A stretch of DNA of 50,655 bases, taken from positions 1-50,655 of the forward strand of contig PKTH01000008.1 of NCBI GenBank assembly GCA_002869265.1, in the 5' to 3' direction. Positions 25,744 through 34,166 of this stretch are shown here, piece by piece (positions within the stretch are counted from its first letter, which is position 1; each line of letters begins with the position of its first letter). The position numbers were made by a program, and so were the translations under genes. This stretch comes from Candidatus Parcubacteria bacterium. Lineage in GTDB: Bacteria > Patescibacteriota > Patescibacteriia > Patescibacteriales > BM507. Below the pieces are notes generated by a model that saw nothing but the letters and a program-made list of their open reading frames with translations, searched no databases and was not told where the DNA came from.

Positions 25744-28017
25744 TTAATTAATTATTTCAAAATCACTGTCTTTTTCCATATCCAATTTAAGACTATTTAA
25801 CTCATCCGCACTACTTAAAGAGTTCATCTTAATATATTTATCAGAAATAGTATAGAGCACATCATTTATATAAAGACTCCTCTTAACGCTAGAGTCATAA
25901 TAGTTATATCCATTCCATCTGTATGTTTTATCACTTTCATTTTCGCTTCCTGAATAGTGGCTAATCTGACTCTTTAGATCTATGTTGTCTTTTGTTATCT
26001 CAAACCATAATGCCCCCCTAAAAGACACTTTACCATAACTGTTATTTTCAGACTCTCTTAAGGTTGCCGGAATTACCAAGAGGTTATTTTCTCGAGAGAA
26101 TAAAAAAGCTTTATGGTCATTGAGCGCCAAGGAATCACTCCCAGCATCCCCTATGATAAAACTATCTGTTTCTCTTGGCTCCTCTACGTCTGACACATCA
26201 AAAAGGGAAACCTTTAAACCTTTTGTTATAACTCTTTCATATTCATTTAATTCTGTATCTTTCCCAATACCAATAAGTGTTTTCTCATCATATGGATGAA
26301 GATAGTTAGAAAACCCTGGTATTTTTAATTCGCCTAAAATTTTAGGCTCACTCGGACTACTTAAATCAATTACAAAAAGTGGATCCGTTTGTTTAAATGT
26401 TACCAGATAGGCTCTATCCTGCATGAAACGAACTGAGTATATTCTTTCTCCAGGAGCAATGTCCTCTACTGCTCCAATCTGCTTAAGGTTTTCATCTAAG
26501 ACGTATAAATTCGAATAAGAATCTTTTGATTCTCCATATTGAGACCAAGTTCTATTTTTTGTTGTAGCTATTCTAAAATTTCCACCACTCTCATCCATAG
26601 AAAATTGATTTAAGACATGCCCCGTTACTTCACCAGATTTTAGATATTCAATATTTGTCCCATTTATAGAAATTTTATGGATTACTGTTTTTTCCAGTTC
26701 TTTTGAAATATCTTCATATTTTTTATTTATCTCTTTTTCAAGCTCTTCCTCGAGTTTTTTTCTTTCATCATTGTTAAAACTGTAAACATAGGACTCTAAG
26801 ATACTCCCAATCTTTCTAGTCTTTTCATCTTCGCTTAAAACATAATTCTCAACCCCCTCGATATCAACTATTTTCATTCTGTCTTTTTCTGGTAGCCTTG
26901 GCATTAAAATTTCCTTAAGGATAGCCATCTCTAGGGTGCTTTCATTTATATATTTTGTATAGGTTATATAAATATTCTTTTGGGAAACATACATATTTTG
27001 ACTGTTTGCAAGAATATACACCTCTCTTTCTATCTCGCTTTCTAGATTTGATAAATCAATGACATTAACACTGGTAAAATTATAAGAATAATAAGGGAAG
27101 TCAAAATAATAAACATCTGGCATTATACACCTGTCTTGAGTGCAAGAAATATCCTTGCCCCCCTCTAAGATTCTTGGCAGGAGCGGCTCGTTCTTGATAT
27201 ATGAACCATAAGAGTTTGTCACAAAGTATACATAGTCTCCGATAAGTCTAGAATTAGAATAAGATCCTTCGAAATCTATGTTTTTCAATTGTCTTGGTTC
27301 CTTTTTATTGCTAATGTCAAAAACTTTAAAATAAGTATATTGTGATCTTCTACGAAACTCTTTAACAAAGTCTTCCTCTAAAATTTTATTATCATATCCA
27401 AATACAACCAATTTATCATCTTTTATGTAAATATCTCTAGGACTTGAATCAAATTTAATCTTAGACATTATCTCTGCTTCTGAACTGGGATTCGCTTTTA
27501 CGATATACAGATCGCTTCCACTTAACGAATATATGTACTCTCCATCAGTTTTCACAATATCTGCCTCATCCACTCCCTCTACTTGAATATTTGTCTTGGA
27601 AAATTCATTATCAGATTGAACCGCATCTTGACCAGAAACTGTCTTTGCGCCAAGACCGGTTGAATCCGCTGCTTCATTCATTATCATCTCAGCTCCCCAC
27701 AGATCATCAGACAGGCTAGTTGGCATAGCCACTATATCTCTATATGCAAAATTGCTAACGCTAGGCTGACTATTGTTTTCAAGAAACTCTTTTAATTCCT
27801 CCGGATTACTAAATTTATTAATATTTAATTGTTTAGCTAGAATTTCTTCAATGCTTTCAGTCTCCAGGGGTTCTTTTTTAACAGGGGTTTCTGTTTGCTT
27901 TTCTGTATTTTTAACTGTCTCCTCTGATGACGGTTTTTTTGACACAGAAAATGAACATGCGCTTAAACTCAAAAGTAAAAATAAAACAAGGCTATAAAAT
28001 TTAAATTGTTTTTTCAT
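25744..28017 (-). CDS. Secreted lipoprotein with beta-propeller domain (PF09826-like)
   Basis: 757 residues. A lipoprotein signal ends LLSLSACSFS (Cys about 21). The phrase TNIQVEGVDEADIVKTDG (about 143-160) followed by YIYSLSGSDLYIV is the hallmark of the secreted beta-propeller family PF09826. Blade-like repeats with NVIDLS, FDISN and VDLSSPSEP run through the rest. A charged helical insert (about 385-430, EEELEKEINKKYEDISKELE) interrupts the propeller. The lipidated protein should be on the outer face of the membrane. It is first of a membrane gene group leading to the HtrA-like gene. Its substrate is unknown. Confidence 0.85.
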   Translation of the reverse strand: MKKQFKFYSLVLFLLLSLSACSFSVSKKPSSEETVKNTEKQTETPVKKEPLETESIEEILAKQLNINKFSNPEELKEFLENNSQPSVSNFAYRDIVAMPTSLSDDLWGAEMIMNEAADSTGLGAKTVSGQDAVQSDNEFSKTNIQVEGVDEADIVKTDGEYIYSLSGSDLYIVKANPSSEAEIMSKIKFDSSPRDIYIKDDKLVVFGYDNKILEEDFVKEFRRRSQYTYFKVFDISNKKEPRQLKNIDFEGSYSNSRLIGDYVYFVTNSYGSYIKNEPLLPRILEGGKDISCTQDRCIMPDVYYFDFPYYSYNFTSVNVIDLSNLESEIEREVYILANSQNMYVSQKNIYITYTKYINESTLEMAILKEILMPRLPEKDRMKIVDIEGVENYVLSEDEKTRKIGSILESYVYSFNNDERKKLEEELEKEINKKYEDISKELEKTVIHKISINGTNIEYLKSGEVTGHVLNQFSMDESGGNFRIATTKNRTWSQYGESKDSYSNLYVLDENLKQIGAVEDIAPGERIYSVRFMQDRAYLVTFKQTDPLFVIDLSSPSEPKILGELKIPGFSNYLHPYDEKTLIGIGKDTELNEYERVITKGLKVSLFDVSDVEEPRETDSFIIGDAGSDSLALNDHKAFLFSRENNLLVIPATLRESENNSYGKVSFRGALWFEITKDNIDLKSQISHYSGSENESDKTYRWNGYNYYDSSVKRSLYINDVLYTISDKYIKMNSLSSADELNSLKLDMEKDSDFEIIN

Positions 28018-28022
28018 ATATT

Positions 28023-28460
28023 TTATAAATCTATAATTATAGTTACGGGGCCATCATTTTTTAACTCCACATCCATTTTTGCACCAAACTCCCCTGTCTC
28101 TACTTTTAAACGTTTTTCTTTAAGTTTTGTAACAAACTCCTCATAATAAGGAATAGCTTTGTCAGGCCTAGCCGACTCCATAAAGCTTGGCCTATTTCCC
28201 TTTCTTGTATCTCCGTACAATGTGAACTGAGAAACAACCAAAATCTCCCCTCCCATATCAATTAAGCTATTATTCATTTTCCCCTCAGCATCTTCAAATA
28301 TCCTTAGATTACATATCTTATCGGACATTTTTTCAATCATATTCTCCGTATCGTCTACATGCACCGCGAAAAAAACAAGTAACCCTTTCTTTATCTCCCC
28401 TACGGTTTTACCAAGAATACTAACCCGAGCATTGCTCACTCTTTGAATAACTGCCTTCAT
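28023..28460 (-). CDS. dtd: D-aminoacyl-tRNA deacylase
   Basis: 145 residues, standard length. [15 protein letters not shown] at the start, the [17 protein letters not shown] block with the catalytic Thr motif, and the C-terminal [10 protein letters not shown] with the Gly-cisPro motif. It hydrolyses D-amino acids wrongly attached to tRNA. It follows the small gene at 28464 by 3 bp and is 5 bp before the propeller lipoprotein. No SD. Confidence 0.97.
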   Translation of the reverse strand: MKAVIQRVSNARVSILGKTVGEIKKGLLVFFAVHVDDTENMIEKMSDKICNLRIFEDAEGKMNNSLIDMGGEILVVSQFTLYGDTRKGNRPSFMESARPDKAIPYYEEFVTKLKEKRLKVETGEFGAKMDVELKNDGPVTIIIDL

Positions 28461-28463
28461 CTC

Positions 28464-28793
28464 TTAACTAAAAAGATTAGCAGCCTCTACTTCATCCCAC
28501 TCGCCAGTGTCTTCATTTAATTTATAAACATCTAGCTGGCCTGTTTTCTCAGTGTCTGAATAAACGTATTCTACATTAGTCTCAGCCCCTATTCTCCTGG
28601 TGTAAGAGGTCTTCTTATCAAGAACAACTGGCCTACTAACATATTCTAATCTCATTTTCCCAAGAGGCCCCACAAATTCTATAAACTCTATATCCACTCC
28701 TCCTTCATCATCAATATGCTCAGACCCTTCGTCACTTACTTCGAAGGTGTCCTTGATGTGCCCAATTGTTTGTTTCCATTTTTCTTCTTGCAT
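28464..28793 (-). CDS. Conserved acidic protein of unknown function
   Basis: 109 residues, strongly acidic, soluble, no signal. The order is a short Trp-containing N-terminus (EEKWKQTIGHIKDTFEVSDE), a central beta-rich part (DIEFIEFVGPLGKMRLEYVS) and an acidic end (DVYKLNEDTGEWDEVEA). No metal or nucleotide motif is evident. It stands between pilT and dtd with tight spacing, so it belongs to their transcript. Not recognised. Confidence 0.75.
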   Translation of the reverse strand: MQEEKWKQTIGHIKDTFEVSDEGSEHIDDEGGVDIEFIEFVGPLGKMRLEYVSRPVVLDKKTSYTRRIGAETNVEYVYSDTEKTGQLDVYKLNEDTGEWDEVEAANLFS

Positions 28794-28830
28794 ATAATTT
28801 TTTACCTAGCAAATAATCACTAAGCTGGAT

Positions 28831-29874
28831 TTAATAATAAGTAGCATGAGTCTCTAAATCCCTCCTTCTATTTGTGGCTGTCACCTCACTGATTAACCCT
28901 CGACGCAATAAATCATCAACAGATTTGTTCATTGTAAACATACCGCTCTTAGCGCTAGTTTGAATCACTGAATCAATCTGCCCAACTTGATTATTTCTAA
29001 TTAAATTAGATATTGCATTGTTGTTAATCATAATTTCACGCGCTGCCACAAGTCCTCCGCCTCTTCTTGGTAATAGTTGTTGTGATATAACTGCTCTCAG
29101 AACAGACGCCAACTGGTTTGTAATTTGGTTTTGGTAATCAGTCGGAAAAAAATCTATAATTCTTGAAACTGTCTCAGCAGCGGTTGAAGTGTGTAAGGTA
29201 GACAAAACCAAGTGACCGGTTTTTGCAGCTGTCAAAGCCGCTCTAACTGTCTCCCTGTCTCTCATTTCCCCTACCATTATAATATTTGGATCTTGTCTAA
29301 GCGCATATTTTAAGGCCGTAGAAAAATCCCTAGTATCTCTACCCAACTGTCTCTGTTCTATTATGCTTTGCCTGTCTTTAAAAGTGTACTCAATTGGGTC
29401 CTCAATTGTAACAATATGAGATCTTCTCTCTTTATTTATTATGTCCAACATCACAGCTAGCGTTGTTGACTTCCCTGCCCCAGAAGGACCTGTTACCAAA
29501 ACTAAACCATCTTTCATATGAGTTAGTTCATATATTATGGGGCTTAGATCAATTTCATCAGGACTTGGGATACTGTTGCTCACGTGTCTAGCTGACAAGC
29601 CTAGATGCCCCTCTTGAAAATGAAGATTTACCCTAAAGCGATTATCATAAAACTCCAAAGACAGGTCTATATCCTTTTCTTCTTCAAACTTTTCTTTCGT
29701 CCCTTTGTCGATAGAAGAATACACAGCATATTTAAGCTCTCCGGCTGGTATTTCTTCATCCCCCAATGGGTATAATTCCCCAGATATTCTCAGGGAAGGA
29801 ATACTCCCTTCCACTAAATGAAGGTCTGAAGCACCTTTATCTATTGCTTGTTTAAAATAATTTGGTAAATTCAT
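28831..29874 (-). CDS. pilT: Type IV pilus retraction ATPase PilT
   Basis: 347 residues, typical length. N-terminal PAS-like domain with GASDLHLVEGSIPSLRISG, then a RecA-like core: Walker A GPSGAGKST (about 131-139), Asp box ITIEDPIEYTF, Walker B DPNIIMVGEMRD and His box TGHLVLSTLHT. C-terminal helices follow the usual PilT order. It powers pilus retraction. Other pilus genes in the window are only isolated pseudopilins, so the core machinery lies elsewhere. A TGT-TATAAT promoter lies 24 bp upstream. Confidence 0.96.
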   Translation of the reverse strand: MNLPNYFKQAIDKGASDLHLVEGSIPSLRISGELYPLGDEEIPAGELKYAVYSSIDKGTKEKFEEEKDIDLSLEFYDNRFRVNLHFQEGHLGLSARHVSNSIPSPDEIDLSPIIYELTHMKDGLVLVTGPSGAGKSTTLAVMLDIINKERRSHIVTIEDPIEYTFKDRQSIIEQRQLGRDTRDFSTALKYALRQDPNIIMVGEMRDRETVRAALTAAKTGHLVLSTLHTSTAAETVSRIIDFFPTDYQNQITNQLASVLRAVISQQLLPRRGGGLVAAREIMINNNAISNLIRNNQVGQIDSVIQTSAKSGMFTMNKSVDDLLRRGLISEVTATNRRRDLETHATYY

Positions 29875-29897
29875 ATAAGCTATTCAATTTCTAGTTT

Positions 29898-29906
29898 ATT
29901 ATAACA
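29898..29906 (-). promoter_or_regulatory. Extended -10 of the pilT operon
   Basis: TGT-TATAAT on the minus strand, with an expected leader of about 17 nt before ATG 29874. Confidence 0.65.
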
Positions 29907-29925
29907 TTATTAGATATTATCGAGC

Positions 29926-29965
29926 AAATAAAAAAACCCTCCAGAAAGTTTCTAAAGGGCTTTGT
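29926..29965 (-). terminator. Strand-specific terminator after the CARDB/TSP3 gene
   Basis: Minus RNA folds CCCUUUAGAA-ACUU-UCUGGAGGG using two G-U pairs, then seven U. On the plus strand the same site has two A-C mismatches, so it mainly works for the minus gene. Confidence 0.85.
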
Positions 29966-29998
29966 TTTTTTAGGTAATGATTAATTTTTATTTTTGTT

Positions 29999-31726
29999 CT
30001 ATTCAAGCATTGAGTCAAAATCAGTATTTGAAATACCCAAACCAAGATTTCTCATCACGGCAAATGCGTCGTCTGGTCTCCCAAGAAAATATCTCCTGCC
30101 ATCATTAGGATTCACATACCAAGCCTCTCCTTTATTTTGAACTTGTAATAATATTTTACCTTTTTGTCTTTCACTAAAACCAAGGTCCGTGTTCTGTTTC
30201 CCAGAGCCTATTGGATTATATCCATTAGACAATTCTTCTTTGTCACTAAAGCCATCACCATCTGTATCAACATTACCCACATCAAGCCCCAAGACAGATT
30301 CAAGATAATCAGAAAGACCATCCCCATCCGTATCTACACCATTATTATTTATTCCAACTGGTATTTTATATAGATCTTCATTTGTAACACCAATACCCTG
30401 GTCTCGCATAACAGAAAAAGCATCATCAGGTCTGCCTAAATAATGAGCAATCTCTGTGACAGGATTCATATAGTATGCCTCACCCGATTCTTCAACTTTT
30501 AAAACAATTTTACCTTTCAATTTTTTATACATTTCTATATTAGAAAATTTTCTCTCAGTGATTATTTTTTCATCTTTAACGACTGGCTCAGTATTGTCTA
30601 TAGAGTATTCTAACATTTCTTCTTCTTGTTTATCAAAAACAAATATACTTTTTTCAACTATATTATTTTCTTCACTCACTTCAGGAAAACTATTATCTTT
30701 GTCTATTTTAAAAATTAAAGGATACTCACCTGACAATGAAAAGTTTACTTTCCAAGTAACTTCTACTCTTTCTCCTGATAAAAATGGAGAATGGACAAAT
30801 GGATAACTCTTTTCCACTCCCGCATCCAATATATTCAATGTAATCTCAGAACCGTAAATTGACTTGATTTGGAATTCAATATCAGTTAATGCTCTAACAG
30901 AATAAATATTACCCCCCTTATTCTCCAAATAAGCTCTTATCAAAATATCATCCCCTGTATATGCTTTATCAAAAAGAACATTATCTATTGCGATATCAAC
31001 AATGTCCCCAAGCTCATCTCCCACTTCCGTGGTTGCGGGCAGGTCAGGATTATTTAACTGTGCTATTGGTTGATTTTCCTTGATCACTATCTCATCATCT
31101 GAGATACATACTATATCATAAGTATAGTCCGTTTTGGCTTTTAGATCAGGAATACTAACCGAATACTCATTTTTCCCGTCATAAGAGTTTTCTGCTGTTC
31201 TGTTGAGTGTTCCTTTGTAACTAATTCTTCCTTTCTCATCTCCTGGCTCAAACACGTCAATGTAACAATCAACCTCTTCATTAGTTGCCCAAAAAATCAC
31301 AGTAGAGCCTTCTTGAACATGATGATTATATTTCTCATTTATAACTAGATCTGATGTTTCTTTTTTTAATTCTCTAACCATCGTGCTAACTTTAGCGCTA
31401 CCTAACGTGCATTCCACTTTATAAAAAATTCTCCCTTCTAGATTACTCAAAACAGCACTGTACTCATAATAAGAATATTCTCTGTCTTCCACATGACTAA
31501 CATTACCCCATACTCTTTTCAAATTAGAAAAATCATAATCATTAGAATATTCTACGCTACAGTCTGCTTCACCCATTAGTCTCCATTTTATTTCGGCACT
31601 TTTACCGTCCTCACTTAAATAATTATTTTCTAAACGAAAGCCATCAATAGATGCAACTTGAGCCAAAACCTCATGAGAAAGAAAAAGTGAAAAAACAAAA
31701 AAAATTATAAAGTAAAATTTTTTCAT
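29999..31726 (-). CDS. Secreted surface protein: CARDB, TSP3-type repeats, two copies of a GRPDDAF module
   Basis: 575 residues from ATG 31726. An earlier ATG (31756) is closer to the -10 than the expected transcript start, so it is not used. Signal peptide KKFYFIIFFVFSLFLSHEVLAQ. Beta-sandwich modules at about 25-230, a CARDB-like domain at 240-360, then module 1 (about 402-452), calcium-type DTDGDGLSD/DTDGDGFSDKEE repeats, and module 2 (about 522-570). The modules share KGKI-L-V, GEAYY/WYVNP and LGRPDDAF-VMR-GIG. I believe the module recurs in CPR surface proteins, but this needs a database search. It is probably an anchoring or wall-binding unit. Confidence 0.82.
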   Translation of the reverse strand: MKKFYFIIFFVFSLFLSHEVLAQVASIDGFRLENNYLSEDGKSAEIKWRLMGEADCSVEYSNDYDFSNLKRVWGNVSHVEDREYSYYEYSAVLSNLEGRIFYKVECTLGSAKVSTMVRELKKETSDLVINEKYNHHVQEGSTVIFWATNEEVDCYIDVFEPGDEKGRISYKGTLNRTAENSYDGKNEYSVSIPDLKAKTDYTYDIVCISDDEIVIKENQPIAQLNNPDLPATTEVGDELGDIVDIAIDNVLFDKAYTGDDILIRAYLENKGGNIYSVRALTDIEFQIKSIYGSEITLNILDAGVEKSYPFVHSPFLSGERVEVTWKVNFSLSGEYPLIFKIDKDNSFPEVSEENNIVEKSIFVFDKQEEEMLEYSIDNTEPVVKDEKIITERKFSNIEMYKKLKGKIVLKVEESGEAYYMNPVTEIAHYLGRPDDAFSVMRDQGIGVTNEDLYKIPVGINNNGVDTDGDGLSDYLESVLGLDVGNVDTDGDGFSDKEELSNGYNPIGSGKQNTDLGFSERQKGKILLQVQNKGEAWYVNPNDGRRYFLGRPDDAFAVMRNLGLGISNTDFDSMLE

Positions 31727-31759
31727 ATTTATTTTATTAAATTTTATATTTTTCATAAT

Positions 31760-31765
31760 ATTATA
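31760..31765 (-). promoter_or_regulatory. -10 box of the CARDB/TSP3 gene
   Basis: TATAAT with only 3 bp to the first in-frame ATG. The predicted transcript start (about 31753) lies downstream of that ATG, which decides for the ATG at 31726. Confidence 0.6.
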
Positions 31766-31767
31766 TC

Positions 31768-32694
31768 TTATTTACTCTCTCTTGCTTTCCTTCTCTTCTC
31801 TGCCTCAGCTAAAGAAAATTCGCAACCACAATAATCTTGCCTATATAATTGAAGCTCTCTAGATAGAGCAGCAGACTTCTTAAAACCATCATTTTTTTTG
31901 AAATCTCTATCCAGAAAACCAAGCTCATATTCTCGGCCAAGTTCTTGTCCAAACTTCATTATTGCCTTAGCGTTTTTATGAGGGCTGGTTGTGAGTGTCG
32001 TAGCAAAATAATGAAAATTATTTTTGTTGGCATATTTTGCCGTATTTTCTAACCTTTCCCTATAGCAAAGCATACATCTAGCACCCCTCTCTGGTTCTTT
32101 CTCGTAACCCCGGACCATCTCTCTCCATTTGTCATGATCATAGTCACCCAAAATTACTTTTAGTCTATACCTCCTAGCCACCTTCTTAATCTCCTCCAGT
32201 CTCTTTTCATACTCTCGTAAAGGGAAAATATTTGGATTATAAAAATACAGAGTAACTTTAAATTCTTTTTTTAATAGTTGACTTACATAAACCCCACAGC
32301 CAATACAACAAACATGCAACAAAAGACTTGGCTTTGGTGATTTATGAATGAAAAATGCATAAAACATTGCTAGGATGGCACCACCCACTCCGGCTAAAAG
32401 ATCTAGTTCGTCTACCGTTCTTCCTGGGACATAGTTCTGTAGGAACTCTAAGGAAAAAGCATACAAAGAGCCAAATAATAAAGACAAAATTGCTGATTTA
32501 AAAAATTCGTCTTTCCTCTGAATGAGTACTCGAAATAACAAAAAAGAAAAAACACCAAACAAGATAAAATGCACCCCTTTATCATAATAAGTCTGTTCGT
32601 GGGTTTCGAACTCTTTCATTGGAAACGTTAACATGACAAAAATTAACAATGACCAAAGAGATAGATATATATATTTCAACTTATCTTTTTTCAT
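31768..32694 (-). CDS. queH: VanZ-like membrane domain fused to epoxyqueuosine reductase QueH
   Basis: 308 residues from ATG 32694 (an in-frame TTG is at 32709). Residues 5-115 are VanZ-like with four helices and the acidic motif (VHFILFGVFSFLLFRVL, SLEFLQNYVPGRTVDELDLL). From about 122 onward it is a complete QueH: LLLHVCCIGCGVYV, YFYNPNIFPLREYEKR, EPERGARCMLCYRERLENTA, TTLTTSPHKNAK and RQDYCGCEFS. QueH reduces epoxyqueuosine in tRNA to queuosine using Fe-S chemistry; the CC-x-x-C, RCMLC and CGC cysteines are conserved. The start overlaps the WecA-like gene by 14 bp. The fusion is in one frame with no internal break. Confidence 0.92.
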   Translation of the reverse strand: MKKDKLKYIYLSLWSLLIFVMLTFPMKEFETHEQTYYDKGVHFILFGVFSFLLFRVLIQRKDEFFKSAILSLLFGSLYAFSLEFLQNYVPGRTVDELDLLAGVGGAILAMFYAFFIHKSPKPSLLLHVCCIGCGVYVSQLLKKEFKVTLYFYNPNIFPLREYEKRLEEIKKVARRYRLKVILGDYDHDKWREMVRGYEKEPERGARCMLCYRERLENTAKYANKNNFHYFATTLTTSPHKNAKAIMKFGQELGREYELGFLDRDFKKNDGFKKSAALSRELQLYRQDYCGCEFSLAEAEKRRKARESK

Positions 32695-33763
32695 TACTTT
32701 TCTTCTCAACCAAACTAAAAGAGAATACTATTAATAACATTAAAAATACTAAAATTGCTAAAGCGTAAAACTTGCCAAGACTTTGTAAAAAAACGGCGCT
32801 CATACCAAAGACAATAGAAAGAATATAAAATATCAATACGGTCTTCCTTTGGCCAATTCCTAGATCATACAGTCTAAAGTGGAGATGCTTTCTGTCGGCA
32901 AAGGCAAAAGGGTTCTTGCCAGAAAAAAATCTTCTTATTATTGTCCAAACTACATCCATTATTGGAACTCCCATAACCAAAAGAGCAATCGCAATCTTCC
33001 CACCAGATATAATAGCCAAAATTCCTAAGAGAAAACCGAGAATGAGAGAACCACCTTCTCCTAAAAATATTTTAGCGGGATGCCAATTAAAAATTAAAAA
33101 ACCGAGGCAGGCAGCAAAAAGAATCAAAGAAGCTACTGCAATGTCTGGTTGATAATATTTTGAACTAAGTGTAAACACAAATATTATAAAAGCGCCAATT
33201 GCTGTTATCCCCGTAACAAGACCATCCATACCATCAAGAAGTTTTGTGGTATACATCATCCCTAAAAGCCATACAGAAATAAAAATATCAGACAAGACTG
33301 TAAAGGAAAAATCTACGCCCATCATTGAGAACAAGGGTATATCCCAAGTGTTAAAATAAAAATAACCACCAAAAGGGTTTGTTATTTTCTCGATCTCAAC
33401 CCCCGCTAAAACAACTATTGCTATAGCCAGTAGAGGAAACAATATTTGTTTTCTCGCTTTAAGATTATGCCTATCGTCAAGATAGCCACCAATCATTAAA
33501 ACAAGTGCTCCAAAAAAAACGCCTAACCAATGGACTAGATTTAAATCACCTACTAACAATTTGTCCTTAAAAATAAACGCTGCAATAAAAAAAGTAGCAA
33601 ATATTCCCAAGCCCCCAAGGAGAGGGATTTCCCCTTTATGAATTTTTCTACCTTTGTCAGCCTTGTCAACAATTCGTAAAAATATTGCCAACTTTTTAAC
33701 AAAAAAAGTAGCAAATATTGACAAAGAGAAAGTTATAAAAAATATTATTATATTAGTCATCAT
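32681..33763 (-). CDS. WecA/TagO-type undecaprenyl-phosphate sugar-phosphate transferase
   Basis: 360 residues from ATG 33763 (GTG 33769 is also in frame, but lies before the predicted transcript start). Ten or eleven helices. Motifs: GGYLDDRHNLKAR, the KLLDGMDGL motif with two Asp (Lys replaces the more common Asn), WHPAKIFLGEGGS and FADRKHLHFRL. It transfers a sugar 1-phosphate (often GlcNAc) to undecaprenyl phosphate, starting cell-surface glycan synthesis, rather than being MraY. It is followed by glycan genes and uppP elsewhere in the window. The promoter overlaps that of the small divergent gene. Confidence 0.9.
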   Translation of the reverse strand: MMTNIIIFFITFSLSIFATFFVKKLAIFLRIVDKADKGRKIHKGEIPLLGGLGIFATFFIAAFIFKDKLLVGDLNLVHWLGVFFGALVLMIGGYLDDRHNLKARKQILFPLLAIAIVVLAGVEIEKITNPFGGYFYFNTWDIPLFSMMGVDFSFTVLSDIFISVWLLGMMYTTKLLDGMDGLVTGITAIGAFIIFVFTLSSKYYQPDIAVASLILFAACLGFLIFNWHPAKIFLGEGGSLILGFLLGILAIISGGKIAIALLVMGVPIMDVVWTIIRRFFSGKNPFAFADRKHLHFRLYDLGIGQRKTVLIFYILSIVFGMSAVFLQSLGKFYALAILVFLMLLIVFSFSLVEKKSNEKR

Positions 33764-33791
33764 TGACACATAGATTATATTTAATTATACT
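33763..33791 (+). promoter_or_regulatory. Promoter of the small SD-type gene at 33839
   Basis: Perfect TTGACA (33763-33768), 17 bp, TATACT (33786-33791). It overlaps the start codon and -10 of the divergent WecA-like gene, so the two promoters compete. Confidence 0.75.
33774..33779 (-). promoter_or_regulatory. -10 box of the WecA-like gene
   Basis: TATAAT, 10 bp before ATG 33763. It lies inside the spacer of the divergent promoter. Confidence 0.55.
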
Positions 33792-33792
33792 A

Positions 33793-33806
33793 CTTTGCAA
33801 GTGGGC
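33793..33806. repeat. Inverted repeat, left copy
   Basis: CTTTGCAAGTGGGC matches the inverse of 34127-34140 at 13 of 14 positions. It lies at the predicted mRNA 5' end of the small gene. Confidence 0.7.
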
Positions 33807-33838
33807 ACCTTAAAATACTCAAAACAAGAGGAGATTTA

Positions 33839-34117
33839 ATGAAATCTTTTACGCCAGCAAGTCTTCACAAATTCTTAAAAACCGACCGCATCCCTAAAAT
33901 CGAAAGCATTCTCATCATAACTGGGAAAGGGGTCAAGTTAAACCCGGAGGAAGCTCGCAAAATCAAAAGAAGGGTGGGACTCCTCGTCACTACTGACACC
34001 CCCAACAGGTCAACCAAAGAAAGGTCCTTCGACCTGGTGCTGGAATATAACGGCAGACAATTTACCTTAACCGAAGACTCTTCCGAAACAAAAACTGAAC
34101 AAAAAATAGCAATATAA
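33839..34117 (+). CDS. Small basic protein, unknown, strong SD
   Basis: 92 residues. AGAGGAG stands 5 bp before ATG 33839, much stronger than for housekeeping genes. GC content looks higher than the neighbours (for example around 33920-34050). The chain starts MKSFTPASLHKFLKTD and continues with beta/helix elements (ESILIITGKGVKLN, RRVGLLVTTDT, FDLVLEYNGRQFTLT). No membrane segment and no Cys. The gene has a perfect -35 box and its own terminator, and is framed by a 14-nt inverted repeat. I do not recognise it. It resembles the other SD-type small genes in this window only in layout. Confidence 0.7.
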   Translation: MKSFTPASLHKFLKTDRIPKIESILIITGKGVKLNPEEARKIKRRVGLLVTTDTPNRSTKERSFDLVLEYNGRQFTLTEDSSETKTEQKIAI

Positions 34118-34126
34118 TTCAATTAC

Positions 34127-34140
34127 GCCCACTTACAAAG
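34127..34140. repeat. Inverted repeat, right copy
   Basis: GCCCACTTACAAAG pairs with 33793-33806 and stands directly before the terminator stem. Confidence 0.7.
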
Positions 34141-34166
34141 ACGCATCACAAGGTGCGTCTTTTTTC
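34139..34166 (+). terminator. Terminator of the small gene
   Basis: AGACGCA-TCACAAGG-TGCGTCT then five T on the plus strand. Confidence 0.88.
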
